64,000 bases of DNA from Utricularia gibba (GCA_002189035.1 NEEC01000008.1:1612001-1676000), one strand, 5' to 3'. Shown: positions 33,801-46,267, counted from the first letter of the stretch. Numbers and translations: made by a program. The notes: generated by a model not told the origin, from the sequence alone.

Positions 33801-34961
33801 CCGCTGTCGAGTTCCTTTGGATTGGAGGACAGCAGCTCGACCCCCTCTCTGCTCACCATTTAGATGTGGATAACAGATCTGTCCCTGGATTACCTCAGAA
33901 AGAATTAATTTGCTGGGAGAACAATATTTTATGGACCTTGAGTCGGTATAATGACTCGAATAGGCTTTTGAATATTTGGGATGTTGTTTCTGCCCTCACT
34001 GCCTTAAAACAGTCGGTGCCTGGGTATCTTGGGCCTGTACTACTGAAATGGCTCACATCTTGCATTGGATTTGAAGCAGAGACGGCCAGTAAATTATTAA
34101 CGGAAGCTTTTTGCTATCTTCCCAAGTTATCGACCCGCCAGCTGCAGCTTATAAACATCATCAGCAGGCGAGTAATTCTTAGAGAATGTAAAGAACTCAG
34201 TACCAATGAGGAGGAAGAACCAGCAGGAGTAAATGGTGCTGGAGAGCAGGAAAGGCTATGGAGGGGACTGCTTTCAAGGGCTGAAAATGAACTCCTGGAG
34301 AGGCTTGTTTGCTTTCATTTCTCAGGTATTTTAAATTTAGAGTTGCATTCATCCACGGATTTCGCTGAAGCTGGGGCCTGGAGTCTCCATGGATTGCAAC
34401 TGATGGAGCAATGGATCTCACAAAATCGGGCACGTGTGAAAGATCATTCTAATGCTCTTGCCAGAAAAGTTGAGAAACTCGATAAGAGGTATCCATCCAT
34501 CCCCAAGGACTTGCTCATTGCAACATTTTTATGCACAAAATGCTGAGGCAGCTTCTTGGTTTCACAACACATTTTCCGCTGACAGGAAACTGCAGCAACT
34601 TTTTCCACGGGAAGAAGATGAGCGTTGCACATTCTGCTCAGCAGCTGTCCCATTCGAATCAACAGATCACGCATTCTGCCGTGGTCTTCCAAATGATGAG
34701 AATGCCCCTCAGAAGCACAAGCTGCAGAGATGTGCAGTTTCTATGAGGATTCTCCCTGCTACACCCGCCTGGTATTGCATGTGTTGTCGAAGACAGGCGA
34801 CGAAGTTGCCTCCGAGCGCATTATTTTCAATGGATCAATATCCTTCCGATTCCACATTCTCTATGAAGCTCAGCAAATGGTGCACTCCATGTTGTCTCTT
34901 TTGTGGTATCCTTCTCCAAAGATGGCAGCCCGAGTTCTCTCTGTCGCCATCTCCGGTGTAA
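30818..34961 (+). CDS. TFIIIC 90 kDa-like WD40 and zinc-ribbon protein
   Basis: Fifteen exons fit in phase: 30818-30934, 31053-31113, 31231-31339, 31421-31505, 31756-31842, 31923-32022, 32156-32588, 32710-32791, 32896-33066, 33139-33189, 33287-33379, 33451-33516, 33620-33666, 33790-34488, 34586-34961 (TAA); 858 aa. The N-terminal part is a beta-propeller of the TFIIIC-delta type (LCYPDAVAWSDENLVAVAAG, VSWSPVGLA, DGKVKLYRSPF, FLAVGGRCGRISLWKV, FTGSSDG, VTGLAWAF). The C-terminus has paired CxxC motifs (CTFCSAAVPFES, WYCMCCRRQA, CCLFCGILLQR) like the TFIIIC-90 zinc domain, ending SLSPSPV. It resembles Arabidopsis At3g49400. TFIIIC recruits TFIIIB and pol III to tRNA genes. Between 34488 and 34586 a 97-nt intron is needed; unspliced sequence hits a stop. 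Confidence 0.87.
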
Positions 34962-35589
34962 ACCTGGTTTACTGAGGCCATGGCCCATTTTTTTTGTATG
35001 CTATTTTTTAGCTGCAAATATTGACAATTTGGACCAAAAAGTTACTGTATCCAAGAATGACTTTTTATTTTTTATATTAAATGTCTATATCAAAGTTAAT
35101 ATATAAAGAATTCAAGATTCCCGGCCAGCCATGGGACGCTGAAAACTCAACGGAATTCAGACAAAATCGAAACTCCACCGGGAGGTATTTAGTTTTGATG
35201 GTGGGAGTTTCTTTCTAAAATTATCTTACGATGAACTCTGGAGAAAGATCATGAGAGTGGAAATATGCTTTTTTTTTCTTAAGAATCTGTTTGTGGGTAT
35301 TCTTTGTACAATAATTTCAATCAGAGCAGAGCATTCATGGACATTCATTCATTGACCTGTAATTCTGTGCTCGAGACCCAGTAGCTTTAATATCCAGGTT
35401 CGGTCTCGTCAAATGCGTGTTTTTTTTTATTGCTTTTATTTATGATTCCCATTTGATGTTGTATTGTTGACGGGGTATGTTTCTGAAACTGCAAAACTTG
35501 TCACGCGTATCTAGTGAGCAATAGATTATTCACCCTTGGCTTCTGCAGAAAGGATGTTGTGATTCTGGGGTGCCTAGTTTTAGAGGGCA
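34962..35589. other. 3' UTR and spacer
   Basis: No gene. AT-moderate sequence between the TFIIIC-like gene and the RabGAP gene, probably 3' UTR followed by promoter and 5' UTR, with a possible 5' UTR intron. Confidence 0.4.
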
Positions 35590-37912
35590 ATGGGAAATTC
35601 TGTATGCTTGTTGTGCAAGACAGATGGGTAGGTTTCTGCGTTTGATGTTCTCATTCTCTGATTCTTGTCAACCAATTGTGGGCATATTCTTTCGTGGAAG
35701 ATTCTAATACTGTTTGGAACAGGATGTTTTTCACTGCAGCCGCTGAGGAGCTAGATGCATACTACCCTATTAGACCGGAATGTCAAGCTGATGTTCCCAA
35801 GACCCGTTTTAAGGCGCGGGTATGTAAGTGTTCAATACTGGGGCTTTCCCCATTTAGGATCTTTGTTTTTTTGCTAATACTCTTGACAGGTTGGGAAGAC
35901 ATTAAGCCCAAGAAGATGGAACGCAGCATTTTCCGAGGATGGTCATTTAGAGATAGGGGGTGTTCTGAGACGAATTCAGAGAGGGGTAAATAAGTAGATA
36001 ACATTTAAAGTTACGATTTTTATGCTGCACAAATATATGACCATTTGGAAGGTTCAATACATATGTTGATCGATGAGAAATTCGGCTGTCTTTTGCTTTT
36101 CATATATCAGGGGATTCATCCTACAATTAAGGGGGCTGTCTGGGAGTTCTTGTTGGGGTGTTTTGATCCCAACAGTACATATGATGAACGAAATAGCGTT
36201 AGGGAACGCAGAAGGTGAGCCAACTACACCCCTGAACAATGGATTTTGCTGTAAACCTTTTTTGGTGGTTGTACTCTGTAGACTCAAAATAACTTGTAGA
36301 TTTTGTATGTGCATTTGAAGGCAACAGTATGCTGAATGGAAAGCTGAATGTCAAAAGATGGTGCCTACCATTGGCAGTGGAAGCCTCATCACAATGCCTA
36401 TCATTTCGAATGATGGTGTCTCATTGCAAGAACCTGATACGGATAGTGATGGTACAGTGTCAATTAGTGCTCCTTCAGACCAAAAGGAGATTCAGTGGAA
36501 GCTTACCCTCCCGCAAATTGGTGTGTGAATGTTTAATGCAGCATAAATTTGATCAATGTAGCAAATTTGTCTCTGATTATGTCAATATGATCACCCCTTC
36601 TTCTTTATACCTTGTGAATTGTTCCTGTCGATTCTTATGTGTAAACTTCATTGTCCAGGTCTGGATGTCGTACGGACAGATCGAACGCTCGTATACTATG
36701 AAAATGAAGCTAATCAGGGTAGACTTTGGGATATTCTTTCTGTGTATGCTTGGGTGGATAGTGACATTGGGTATGTCCAAGGTAATTCCTTTAGAAGGAT
36801 CCCATAGAAATGAGAACCTGAAATTCTTTTGAAAGATCCTATACATTTGTACTTCAGTTTATCCCCTTTGTCAGGAATGAATGACATTTGCTCTCCAATG
36901 GTGATTCTTCTTGAGCATGAAGCGGATGCCTTCTGGTGCTTTGAGCGTGCCATGCGTCGTCTGGTATGATTAGATCATCATTAGGGTAGTCCAGAAACCT
37001 GTTATGAGCTTCAATGACCGATTCTTCTCTGTCTTTCAAAGAGGGAAAACTTCAGGTGCACTGCAAGTTCCATGGGAGTACAGACTCAGCTCAGTACCCT
37101 GGGACAGATCATTCAAGCCATTGATCCAAAGCTCCACCAACACTTGGGTATTTCCTTTTTGCTTCGTCCAGTTCGATGCTCAATCCTTCCTCATATGCAT
37201 GACATGAGTTCCTGCAGAGGAGCTGGATGGTGGCGAATACCTCTTCGCCATCCGCATGCTGATGGTTCTCTTCCGAAGGGAGTTCTCCTTCGTCGACGCG
37301 GTGTACCTCTGGGAGGTAAACCGCCCACCTTGTTGTGCTTCTTCGAACCAGTCTGCCATGAACAATCTTCGCTTCGTGTGGCAGGTTATGTGGGCTATGG
37401 AGTACAACCCCAACATATATTCCTCCTACGAGGAGGCCAGCAGCTTGAATGGCAACGCAGAAGCGAAGCTGAACAGCAAGCTGCTCAAACAGTACGGGAA
37501 GTTCGAGAGGAAGAACCTGCAGACCGGATGGACGGACAACCGAGGCGCTCTGGCCGTGTTCGTCGCTGCTAGCGTGCTTGAGAAGAAGAACAAGCAGCTT
37601 CTTAACAACGCGCAGGGGCTTGACGACGTCGTTCAGGTACCCACCTCGCCCTGCATCGGCATTCCCTCTTCTTGCGGCCCTGCCTAACACAGACTTACTT
37701 CTCCTCCTCTGCATCTAGATTCTAGGGGAGATGACCGGAAACCTGGATGCCAAAAAGGCGCTCAAGGAAGCCCTCAAGATCCACAAGAAGTACTTAAAGG
37801 TACGTACTTCCTTCCACAGTACTGGATTTTGGCTATCATCTTCTTCCTCTTCTTCGCATTTGATTACAGTCTCGTCTCTCTCATCCTACCAATGCAGGCC
37901 AAGAAGTCGTAG
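35590..37912 (+). CDS. TBC-domain Rab GTPase-activating protein (Gyp1-like)
   Basis: Twelve exons in phase: 35590-35627, 35723-35819, 35890-35985, 36111-36214, 36321-36520, 36659-36781, 36875-36963, 37042-37147, 37218-37315, 37385-37636, 37719-37799, 37898-37912; 432 aa. The TBC domain begins at RIQRGGIHPTIKGAVWEFLLG. The catalytic arginine motif region is GGIHPTIKGAVW, and the glutamine finger is in SDIGYVQGMNDICSP. Further motifs are AFWCFERAMRRLRENF, LDGGEYLFAIRMLMVLFRRE and YLWEVMWAMEYNP. TBC proteins speed GTP hydrolysis by Rab GTPases in vesicle traffic. The short N-terminus (MGNSVCLLCKTDG) is the least certain part, but its junction phase is exact. The closest Arabidopsis relatives are of At4g28550/At4g27100 type. 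Confidence 0.9.
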
Positions 37913-38833
37913 CTTCTTCCCGGACCCGGTCCGGTCAGCAGCTCAAGTGCCGGTTTAATTATTAAAGATGTTAAAATTCATTTTTCTAAATATATTAATG
38001 CAGGAAAAGCAATATTTTATCATTTTAAAAACATATTTTCCCGGTCCGCAGACCGGCGGTAAGTGGTTTAAACCGAGCATCAGAAAACTTCAATCATCAA
38101 CTATATCTTATGATATAGTATTGTGTGTTTAAAATATTCTATTTTTATGATTTTACGTTTTTTTATTTTTGTAAAAAAAAAATTATACTAAATTAAAATT
38201 ATCTATTTATTTAAATACATTTCTTACCCTCTTCATTTCAATATAGTATATCGTCATCAGATTTTTAAACTCGTGCATAAATCATATAATGGAGGAAAAT
38301 CAAGCTCAAACAAGTTTTAAAATTAAGTATTGGTTCTCGTCCCCGTTCCAAAATCAACCCCTAACCTTGTTTATAAGACTTAATTTAATAAATAATTATA
38401 TCCTATTAAAATATTAAAAGTATTACACTAAACTAATATCATATATCTTATGGTATTCACAAATGGATTAGATTTAAAAACACGTGTATTGTTTTTTGAA
38501 TATAGGAAAAATGTTTATTTATTTTATAAAAATTGGGCATATAAATTGGTTGTGTTTAGAAATATATGTATCTCATTTTTTTGAACATGGGAAAAAAATG
38601 CTCAAAAAGGGATTTACATTAAAACGTAGGCACATAAATTATCTTATTTTTTAATATCAGAAAAAGTTACTAATTATTTTATTTTATGCAAAACAGCAGT
38701 AACACGAAGCTTGCGCAGAGGCGCTCCCAAGTCACAAGGCAAACAGGCGGCCAAATCTGAAAGCTTCACCATTTCTTTTTCGCACGATTCTCATGGAGAA
38801 GGAAGCCCTGGGGAGGAACTGCAAGTGCTGAAA
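37913..38833. other. AT-rich intergenic spacer
   Basis: No gene seen. 37970-38690 is AT-rich. The last 130 bases are GC-richer and probably the 5' UTR of the PDLP gene; the open frame there continues upstream of the chosen ATG, but that part has no similarity. Confidence 0.45.
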
Positions 38834-39797
38834 ATGGCTCCATCCCACACCCTCTTCTTCTTCCTCCTCATTGCTCCTCTCTTCCTAACCACCGTCGTCT
38901 CTGCCGACAAAATTTTGACTCTGGTTTTCAAAGGCTGCGCCGATCAGAACTTCCAGGACTTCAATGGGGTATACGAACGAACGCTCCAGAATCTCTTCGA
39001 AGGTCTAATATCCCAGTCTTCTTCCACCAAGTTTTACAAAACCTCCACCGCGGAATCCTCGCCCTCTTCCTTTAATGGGCTTTTCCAGTGCCGGGGAGAT
39101 CTCTCAAACGCGGATTGTAACCGCTGCGTCAGCAAGATCCCGAGCCTGGCGCAGAAACTCTGCGGGCAAGCGATTGCTGCGAGAGTTGAGTTAAGTGGTT
39201 GTTACTTGATGTACCAGATTTCTGGGTTCAAGCAGATTAGTGGGACTGAGTTGCTTTACAAAAGTTGCGGCACAAATCGTGCGACTGGTTCCGGTTTCGA
39301 GGAGAGACTCAATTCCGCTTTGGGCGAAATCACGAAAGGCGTAGCTTCGACTGGGTTTTACGCCGGTGGGTATGAATCGGTGTATGTCCTGGGGCAGTGC
39401 CAAGGCGACATAAGCGGCGGAGACTGCGTGAACTGTGCGAGGAACGCCATTGATAGGATCAACACCGAGTGCGCCGGTTCCATTTCCGCGCAGGTGTATC
39501 TTCAGGCCTGCTACATTACCTACACCTATTACCCCAGCGGCGTTCCCACTCACCAGCAACCGGGTTCTACGTCTGGTAACGATTTCGAGTACCCTTTTTT
39601 CTACTAGTTCCGTAGACATGCTTCCGCAAATCCAATATTGGGTGTGGTGGGTGTGTTTAGGGGTTGGAAGTACAACGCAGAAGACGATTGCTCTGGTTCT
39701 CGGAGGCATATTAGGCGTTGGGCTTGTGCTGTCGTGCCTGATGTTTGCGAAATCAGTTTTGGAAAAGAAGAACAACCCTTACAAATTCAATGGTTAG
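38834..39797 (+). CDS. Plasmodesmata-located protein (PDLP), two DUF26 domains
   Basis: Two exons: 38834-39575 and 39661-39797; 292 aa. Signal peptide MAPSHTLFFFLLIAPLFLTT. Two DUF26 units carry C-x8-C-x2-C: CRGDLSNADCNRC (first) and CQGDISGGDCVNC (second), each with a further downstream Cys. After splicing, the chain continues GVGSTTQKTIALVLGGILGV into a single transmembrane helix and a short tail KSVLEKKNNPYKFNG. Type I receptors of this shape without a kinase are PDLPs, which sit in plasmodesmata and control callose and cell-to-cell movement. Read unspliced, the first exon ends at a stop (39607) and would lose the membrane anchor; the GT at 39576 and AG at 39660 restore it in phase. Confidence 0.9.
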
Positions 39798-40338
39798 TTG
39801 AACAGAAAGAAAAATTCCTCAAAATCTCTGCAACTTGATGCGTCCGTAAAGGAGCTCCGAGAGAATGGCGGAGTCGGTGGTGTTCACCTCGAACGGAGGA
39901 GTTGGCTCGCTTTCTCTTCTGTCGCAAGTTTTGCTTCTTGTCGTTTCCATGAATGATCCACTCTTTATTTAACTAAAGGCAATATTTTGTGGATTTGCTT
40001 TTTTATTTTTTCAAAGCAGCTTTCCGGTTTTTGGCTTGCTTGCTTCTTTTTCAAAATGTGGTCCGACCCGCCGGAAACAACTCGACGGATCCAAATCGGG
40101 TATTGATGGCAGCGGCGGTAATTCTGGTGAAGTTGAGGCTCAATTTGGTACCAGCCTCTGGAAATATCTTCTTCCTTCGTTTTCATGTCTGGAACCTTCT
40201 TACGGCGTGGGGGTTCCAAATTCCCGATCCACCTCGGGATATTTTTCATCGGCGATCGAATCGAAGCGATGGGACGAGTTGTGCGCATGCAGCTTACGGC
40301 CTTTCGTTTCGATTCATCGTTTGGCGCTCTGAACTGTT
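39798..40338. other. PDLP 3' UTR and J-protein promoter
   Basis: No gene supported; the long plus-strand frames over 39989-40453 overlap the J-protein start in other frames and lack homology. Confidence 0.4.
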
Positions 40339-41221
40339 ATGGATCGGGAGGGAGGATCCGACGTTTCACCGTGCTACTACTCTGTTCTTGGAATTCGGAA
40401 AGACGCTTCCGTTGCCCAAGTTCGTGCGGCTTACCGGAAACTCGCTCTGGTGATTGTGCCTTGTTTCCCTCAGTCGATCCTCACTTTCTTCTTCGTTTCG
40501 TTGTTAATTGCTTTAACTGAATGGGCCGATGGATTCTTGTTCTGTCAGAAATGGCATCCTGACCGATGGGCGAAGCACCAATCAGCCTCAGGGGAAGCCA
40601 ACCGCCGCTTCCAGAAAATCCACGAAGCCTACTCAGGTCAATTAATATGTAAACTTTCTCGCTTCTCGTCTGCTTCTTTACTCGGTTCTACGCAACATCG
40701 TAACCAATAAAAGATTCTTCTTCCACTGATACAGTGTTGTCCGACCAAGGGAAGAGATCAGTGTACGACGCCGGCTTTCTCCATCTCCTCGAGGAAGATG
40801 AGGTGTGGGATGTTCTGCTGATGAAGTGGTAGTTTTTTCCTTCTTTTTCTGAGAGTAGTTGTGATTTTTGGTTGATGGCCAGGGAATGGGCGATTTCTTG
40901 CATGACCTTGTGAAGATGATGGATGAACAAAAGAGTGTAGGATGCCATGTAGGTGAAATGATCCTTTTCTTCTTCTTCTTCTTCTTCCAGTGATTCATTC
41001 CCTCCGAATCCCTCACTCAACAAAGTCTTTGATGGAGTTGCGTTGTATTATTGTAGAGGGAAGAAAGCTTAGAGGATCTGCAGAAGAGTTTCATCGAATT
41101 GTTCGGCGATGATCTGGCCAACATGATGCAGCACCACAATGATCCAACGGCGTCGAGGAGCAGAGAACAGGCCACTGCGCGAGTCACCCCCCGCTCCAAG
41201 GCCAAGGGCTCCCGCGCCTGA
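40339..41221 (+). CDS. J-domain (DnaJ-like) co-chaperone
   Basis: Five exons: 40339-40449, 40549-40636, 40735-40802, 40883-40948, 41057-41221 (TGA); 165 aa. The J-domain spans residues about 12-75: [20 protein letters not shown], then KWHPDRW with the HPD tripeptide that triggers Hsp70 ATPase, then [21 protein letters not shown]. The rest ([16 protein letters not shown], then [16 protein letters not shown]) is a short acidic C-terminal region found in small plant type III J-proteins. No zinc finger or targeting signal. The C-terminus ends basic ([11 protein letters not shown]). Partner Hsp70 is not predictable. Confidence 0.87.
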
Positions 41222-41640
41222 AAATCTAAACTTGGCCATCGTCTTCTCGGGCGCTGAATATTTGATTCGCTTGATGGCACTCATGTATCCACTATCCACA
41301 ACCCCTTCTTTCCCCATTGGTAAACTAGATGAAATTCAACTCTTTTCTGAAAGCCAATTTGGATTCAAAAAGGACTTGAAAGATGAACAACGAACACCAT
41401 CCGCTTCCTAAAGGATACCGAACGTGGGAAAATATGTATGTTCTTCGTCATCTTGAACTCGTCGGCCTTTGCTGGATTGACACTGCACTTTTCAAGTAAA
41501 CACTAGAGATTAGTACTGTTCGTGAAGGGATATCGAGATTGATGAGGCGGAAGCCGACTACTTTGGGCATTTCAACACATTACTGAAAAGAAAAAGGAAG
41601 GAAATTCAGGACGTAGGGATCGAAGACCGGAAGTGAAAGA
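41222..41640. other. Convergent 3' regions
   Basis: No gene. The 3' UTRs of the J-protein gene (plus) and OEP7 (minus) meet here. Confidence 0.5.
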
Positions 41641-41859
41641 TCAGCCGCTTTTAGTGACGGGATCGGAACCAGCGGAGGAGTCGGCGATTAGAGGAGCTGC
41701 AGCGGTTGTGGCTTGCTCATCGGGATCGTAATCCGGGTTAAGGCTGCGATCTATCGCTTCGCGACCTTTCTCAAGGCAAGGCTTGCAGGCGATCTCGATC
41801 GTGCACCACCCCAGCGCCACCGCAGCTATCGCGATCACCGCCGCTGTCACCGCTCCCAT
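41641..41859 (-). CDS. OEP7: Chloroplast outer envelope protein OEP7-like
   Basis: Single exon, 72 aa. A short N-terminal stretch and one hydrophobic helix (GAVTAAVIAIAAVALGW) are followed by a positive-charged flank and IEIACKPCLEKGREAIDRSL, then an acidic/neutral tail (NPDYDPDEQ). The ALGW-IEI-KP-L pattern is the signature of the plant OEP7/OEP6.7 signal-anchored proteins, which insert from the cytosol into the plastid outer envelope through AKR2 without a cleavable transit peptide. The role inside the envelope is not established. Confidence 0.87.
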   Translation of the reverse strand: MGAVTAAVIAIAAVALGWCTIEIACKPCLEKGREAIDRSLNPDYDPDEQATTAAAPLIADSSAGSDPVTKSG

Positions 41860-44081
41860 TTCTCACAGCCGATTTGGCTCCTATCCTCGCGTTGCCCCGC
41901 CCCCTGATGTCGACATGCGCTACGGTGATAGGCGACTCAGATTGGGCCGGTGCAGCTATAGAGCCATATAGCTACAAATCTATCGAATCCGGCCCATTTA
42001 CTTGGAGAATAGAATACCAGTGCCTTTATTTTTTTTCAAGTGGACACGTGGTTTCTTGCAATGGAGCCGACAACCGGGAGAGGGGTTTTCCGGTAAGAGC
42101 TCACTACATATTATATTAAGTTAGTGAAATTCAACTTACTTTGTATCCAAGGAAAGAAACAATAGACGTTTGCGGGCCCAGATAGATGGACCGTTTGTGC
42201 AAGTCACGTGTGGCCCCGCCGCCCCCCTCGCACGGGTGCCCGGCTCCATACCCGAACACAAATGTCCAATTATTCTTTTATTTTGATATAATTTTATTTT
42301 TACAGCATTCATCAATTCCGATGCTGCTGCTGCCGCCTCGTCTGAACACACACAACTGTGAGTATATACATGTACTCATTAATTCTGCCATTCTGGAATG
42401 GGTAAGAGTTTGTGTAGGGAATGGATGGCGTGGGTGTTGTCCAGTACCATACCACGTCCCTGTCCAGTCCCCATGGTATAAGACATCTCCCGGGTTTGCT
42501 TGCACGATGCCTCACCATCTTTCGGTCTGGTCCCAACCATCCCCGCCTTCTCCTTCGAGCATAAGCAAACTTAACTCTCATGCACTTTAGACCATAAACT
42601 CCACGTTTTTACGAAGCTACCTTTGCAGTGGAAAAGTGGGATAAGAATGCAGTGGCAATCCTCCTTAGGATTCGCAGATGGTGATTGTGATTGGAAACCA
42701 CAACAACACAAACTTTGATACTTTGAAAACTAGCAGAAAAAGCTTAGGATGCTCAATGCATTTGTCAAATTCTACTTTGAATATAATATATTCAGGCCAC
42801 AGAATTCTCTGGAATTCTACGTGTGGTCCTGACAGGCAACACATGAGTCGGCTCAGCTCATGCGCGGGAACCATCAGATCCAGCTCCAATCCATGCACTG
42901 CGTCGAGGATACCTATACCCAAGAAGAGGTACAATCTCTCTGGTCCCCGTGCTGGATGTCTCTTCAGGGAGCAACCGACGAGAATTCCCAATACCAAAAC
43001 TCCATATCAGACACATGAAAGCAGGGTGTCGCCATTCACATGTAGAGATCAATCAGATTTGAGTTTCATTCTATTAGAACAAATCTGAGCTTAAAAGTAA
43101 AATAGTGAGTATATAATACATTATAAATTATTATTAATTAATCGAGTTTAATCTTTTTTAATATGATCTATATTTATTATATATTTAAATTTTATATGTA
43201 ATCGTTTGATTGATCGAATTCTTAATTTTAATATGGTATCAATACAATTATCAATTATTAGTGATTTACAATTTGTTATATATTTCATTATTTCAATTTT
43301 AACTTTTCAGGGTAAGATTATTTATTTTAATATTTATCCTCAAGTAAAATTGATATTTCATAGTATTAAGATTTGTTTTTTTACCCCCTCATACAATTCA
43401 TTTGATCATGAATTCAGATGCCTTTGATTCGTCGGGATGTGATGAGAACAGAGCAGTGCTCCTGTAGTACCTCAAAAATCTCTCGTGTTTAAAAAATGAT
43501 ATAATATTATTAGATATTAATTATGAAGATAGAAAATGATGCATTGGCATAGGGCCCAGGGCACACTGAAAGCCCACGTGACTGCTGTGTACATTAGTTA
43601 AACAAACGGGGGCCCACGGGCCCGTGTCACATGCCTTGCCCTGGCGGCATTCATCTGACTGGTTCACACCCTTGGGAGATCCATCTCGTATGTTATTCAC
43701 TGTTCCACGTGTAATGTTACTGTTGGCAATGAATTTCGTTAAAGGGTATGTCTTCGAATACATTTGAAGTGAATTCTATTTGTATATGGATATATTTTAC
43801 CTTAAAAACTATTAATTTAATACTATTTATATATTAATCTTGAAAATCAATTTGATCACGTGTGAATTTATCGCGTTCATTTTTGGAAGACAAATTCCAA
43901 TTTTGTGTTTGCACCCCCCAAATTAATAACATTTACGTGTATGAGGATCCGACGGTAGGAGATTCATCGGAGGCTCGTAAAATTTCCTGGCCCCACATGG
44001 AATTGAATGGCGGGAGTTGGGAGTGGCCCAGTCGTGTTCCCCACCGCACCGAATCATGACTAAAGCCTGCCTTTCCTTTAC
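41860..44081. other. Long intergenic region without a supported gene
   Basis: Mixed-composition DNA at 41900-43080 and AT-rich DNA at 43090-43540. Several frames of 60-130 codons exist on both strands but start from TTG/GTG or lack any family motif. 43850-44080 probably starts the Aux/IAA promoter. A long non-coding RNA cannot be excluded. Confidence 0.35.
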
Positions 44082-44087
44082 CCGACA
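44082..44087 (-). promoter_or_regulatory. Candidate auxin response element (TGTCGG)
   Basis: TGTCGG on the minus strand (CCGACA on plus), about 275 nt before the Aux/IAA ATG and about 200 nt before its TATA box. TGTCGG is the high-affinity ARF-binding word. A six-base site is weak evidence on its own, but the position before an auxin-induced gene is fitting. Confidence 0.4.
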
Positions 44088-44286
44088 GTGAAATCTATCC
44101 GTAGGAAAAACGTCGCCCCCGCATCTGGACCGTTGGCTTCAATCCCACACCGCGCCTTCTCTTTCCGAACCCGTCGCTGCCTCGCCAGCCAATCTCCGCT
44201 GTACGCCGTTAACTCCCCACCTAACGCCGTCTCCTCTTATTTCACGCCGTTAACTCGCCCACACGTCCGCTCTCCCCAAACCCTCC

Positions 44287-44294
44287 TATATATA
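44287..44294 (+). promoter_or_regulatory. TATA box of the Aux/IAA gene
   Basis: TATATATA about 65-75 nt upstream of the ATG at 44360, followed by a C/T-rich leader, a normal plant core promoter layout. Confidence 0.7.
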
Positions 44295-44359
44295 CAAAGC
44301 CTCCCACATCCAGAATCGTTCATCTTCATCTGCGTCACACGATTTTAGCAGCTGAATCA

Positions 44360-44999
44360 ATGGATCTGAATCTTGAAGCGACGGAGCTCCGATTGGGGTT
44401 ACCGGGAGCGTCTTCCAGTAGCAAGAGGATGTCTGCGGAAATGGGGGAAATCCCGTTCAGAAGTGAGAACGACAAACCCTTGATTGTGAGGGTTTCCTTT
44501 TTTTTTTCTTATAGGTTGGTGTTCTGATGGAATTCGGTCTTGTTTTTCCAGGCAGCAAGTTGTCGGTTGGCCTCCTGTGAGATCTTACCGGAAAAACGCC
44601 GTTATGAAAAAGGCGGATTCGTCGGAGAACAGTTCTGGAATGTTCGTGAAGGTTAGCATGGACGGCGCCCCTTACCTGAGGAAAATCGATCTCAAATTCC
44701 ACAGCAACTACGCCGATCTACTCAAAGCCTTGGAAAACATGTTCAAATGCGATCTCGGTACGGTTCCTCCATCCCCAACAATTCCTTGCTCGATTCCGGC
44801 GACCCAGAAATTAAAACAATCCGTGTTTTGTGATTCAGGGTTCTCCGACTACGCGCCGACGTACGAGGACAAGGATGGGGACTGGATGCTGGTCGGCGAC
44901 GTGCCGTGGGAAATGTTCATCACCTCATGCCAAAGAATGAGAATCATGAGAGGCTCGGAAGCCAAAGGATTGCAGACTCAACAACTGTTCTCAAAGTAG
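44360..44999 (+). CDS. Aux/IAA auxin-response repressor
   Basis: Three exons: 44360-44485, 44556-44757, 44839-44999; 162 aa. All four domains are present: I, the EAR motif LRLGLPG; II, the degron core [50 protein letters not shown]. The short length and the order resemble the IAA1/2/3/4 group. The protein recruits TOPLESS through domain I, binds ARFs through the PB1 part (III/IV), and is degraded through TIR1/AFB when auxin binds domain II. The intact GWPPV core predicts normal auxin-driven turnover. Confidence 0.95.
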
Positions 45000-46260
45000 A
45001 TGACTTCACACACCATGCTCCCCGTTCCTCGTCCTCTTCCCTCTTCGTATTCGCAAGTCGGTGAACACGAGAATGGAAGACGATGGTTCGCCGCCGCCTG
45101 GTAACTGCACCGTAGAGAAGTCGAGGGTTTTTTGCTGATTTGTTGGCGGACATTGGCATCCCACACGCTGCTGTAAATATGAATATTTTGCTGCTATGTT
45201 CCTTTCTTCTTCATGCGCCTATCCAATGACTCCATTCTTCACCAAAATCTTCATTTTTATAAATCTTTTATCTTTTTATCTATTATTTTTTTTATTTTTA
45301 TACGACTGAAAGCAATTTATACATAATAATATTCTTACAAAATGAAAAAAAAAGACGGTTATGGGTTGTAAACATTAAAAAGGGAAATAGTAAATTATTA
45401 GCTTATTTTCTTTAGCTATTACCAATGCTACCTAACTTTTTATAATTAAAATAGGTATTTTTAATTTTTTTACCATAAAAAATAGAATAAACTCCCATAA
45501 ATTATTATTTTGGAAGGTATTTGATAGTTTGGCTTCAGTATCTATATATATAACAATTTAAGTTTGGTAAATTAGTTTAATAATATACAACTATTTTACA
45601 AAATTAACTTAAAACACTCAAAATTAGAAATTTCAAAACTTATTTTGTAGTTGGGTTTTGGTAAATAATCTAATTTATAACTTTTTTATTTTAAATATAT
45701 TTATCAAATATATTACTTTAAATAAATAAATATATTAAATATATTAAATTTATAAATCAAAAAAATTTGATATTAACCACATAATATATATTTATCTAAA
45801 TACAAATAAATTAAATATATTATTAATTATAATATACTATCAAATATACCCTCTAAAGTATGAGGGAAACATTCTAAATTTTCATGTCTAATGTTATTAA
45901 TATCAAGTTATGAGGGAAACATTGAATCCGCATAAACAAATAAACTTACGTTATCGATTTTTTTTTTTTAATTTTTGAAATAGAGTAGGATTAATTTTAT
46001 CTGATTTTGAACGATTTCGAATCAATGTTGTTTGATTTTTAAATAGTAGTAAAGAATGATAATATTTTAAGGAATAATTATGTCATTTATAAAAATATTT
46101 GGAAATATTGACGTAATTATTTTGTTTATTATCTTTTGGCTAAATCCTAAGCCCGAAGGTGGCAACATTGATGGTATGCACTTGTTGCCAGTGGTACTAT
46201 GGCCTTTGTTTATTGATGTGATGGGCTCTTTTACAAGATCATGTAATTGGAGGTGGGTTT
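45000..46260. other. AT-rich intergenic DNA with a TIR element
   Basis: 3' UTR of the Aux/IAA gene to about 45240, then AT-rich DNA that contains the element at 45516-45850. The plus-strand frame 46080-46301 has no homology. Confidence 0.45.
45516..45850. mobile_element. TIR element (MITE-like), GTTTGATAGG type, 335 bp
   Basis: Left end GGTATTTGATAGTTTGG, right end ACTATCAAATATACC (its near reverse complement). The interior is AT-rich and non-coding, and shares long stretches with 60436-60769, such as TTAATAATATA, ATTTCAAAACT and TAAACAATCTAA-like words in the same order. Equal lengths (335 and 334 bp) make a shared family very likely. Confidence 0.75.
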
Positions 46261-46267
46261 TACCTAA

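Noticed and set aside
34489-34551. A short 63-nt intron in the TFIIIC-like gene ending at GAGGCAG
   Set aside because: The phase does not fit and leads to a stop; the acceptor before 34586 fits exactly.
42665-42997. 110-codon minus-strand frame in the intergenic region
   Set aside because: Starts on TTG and shows no recognisable domain; kept only as part of the unassigned region.
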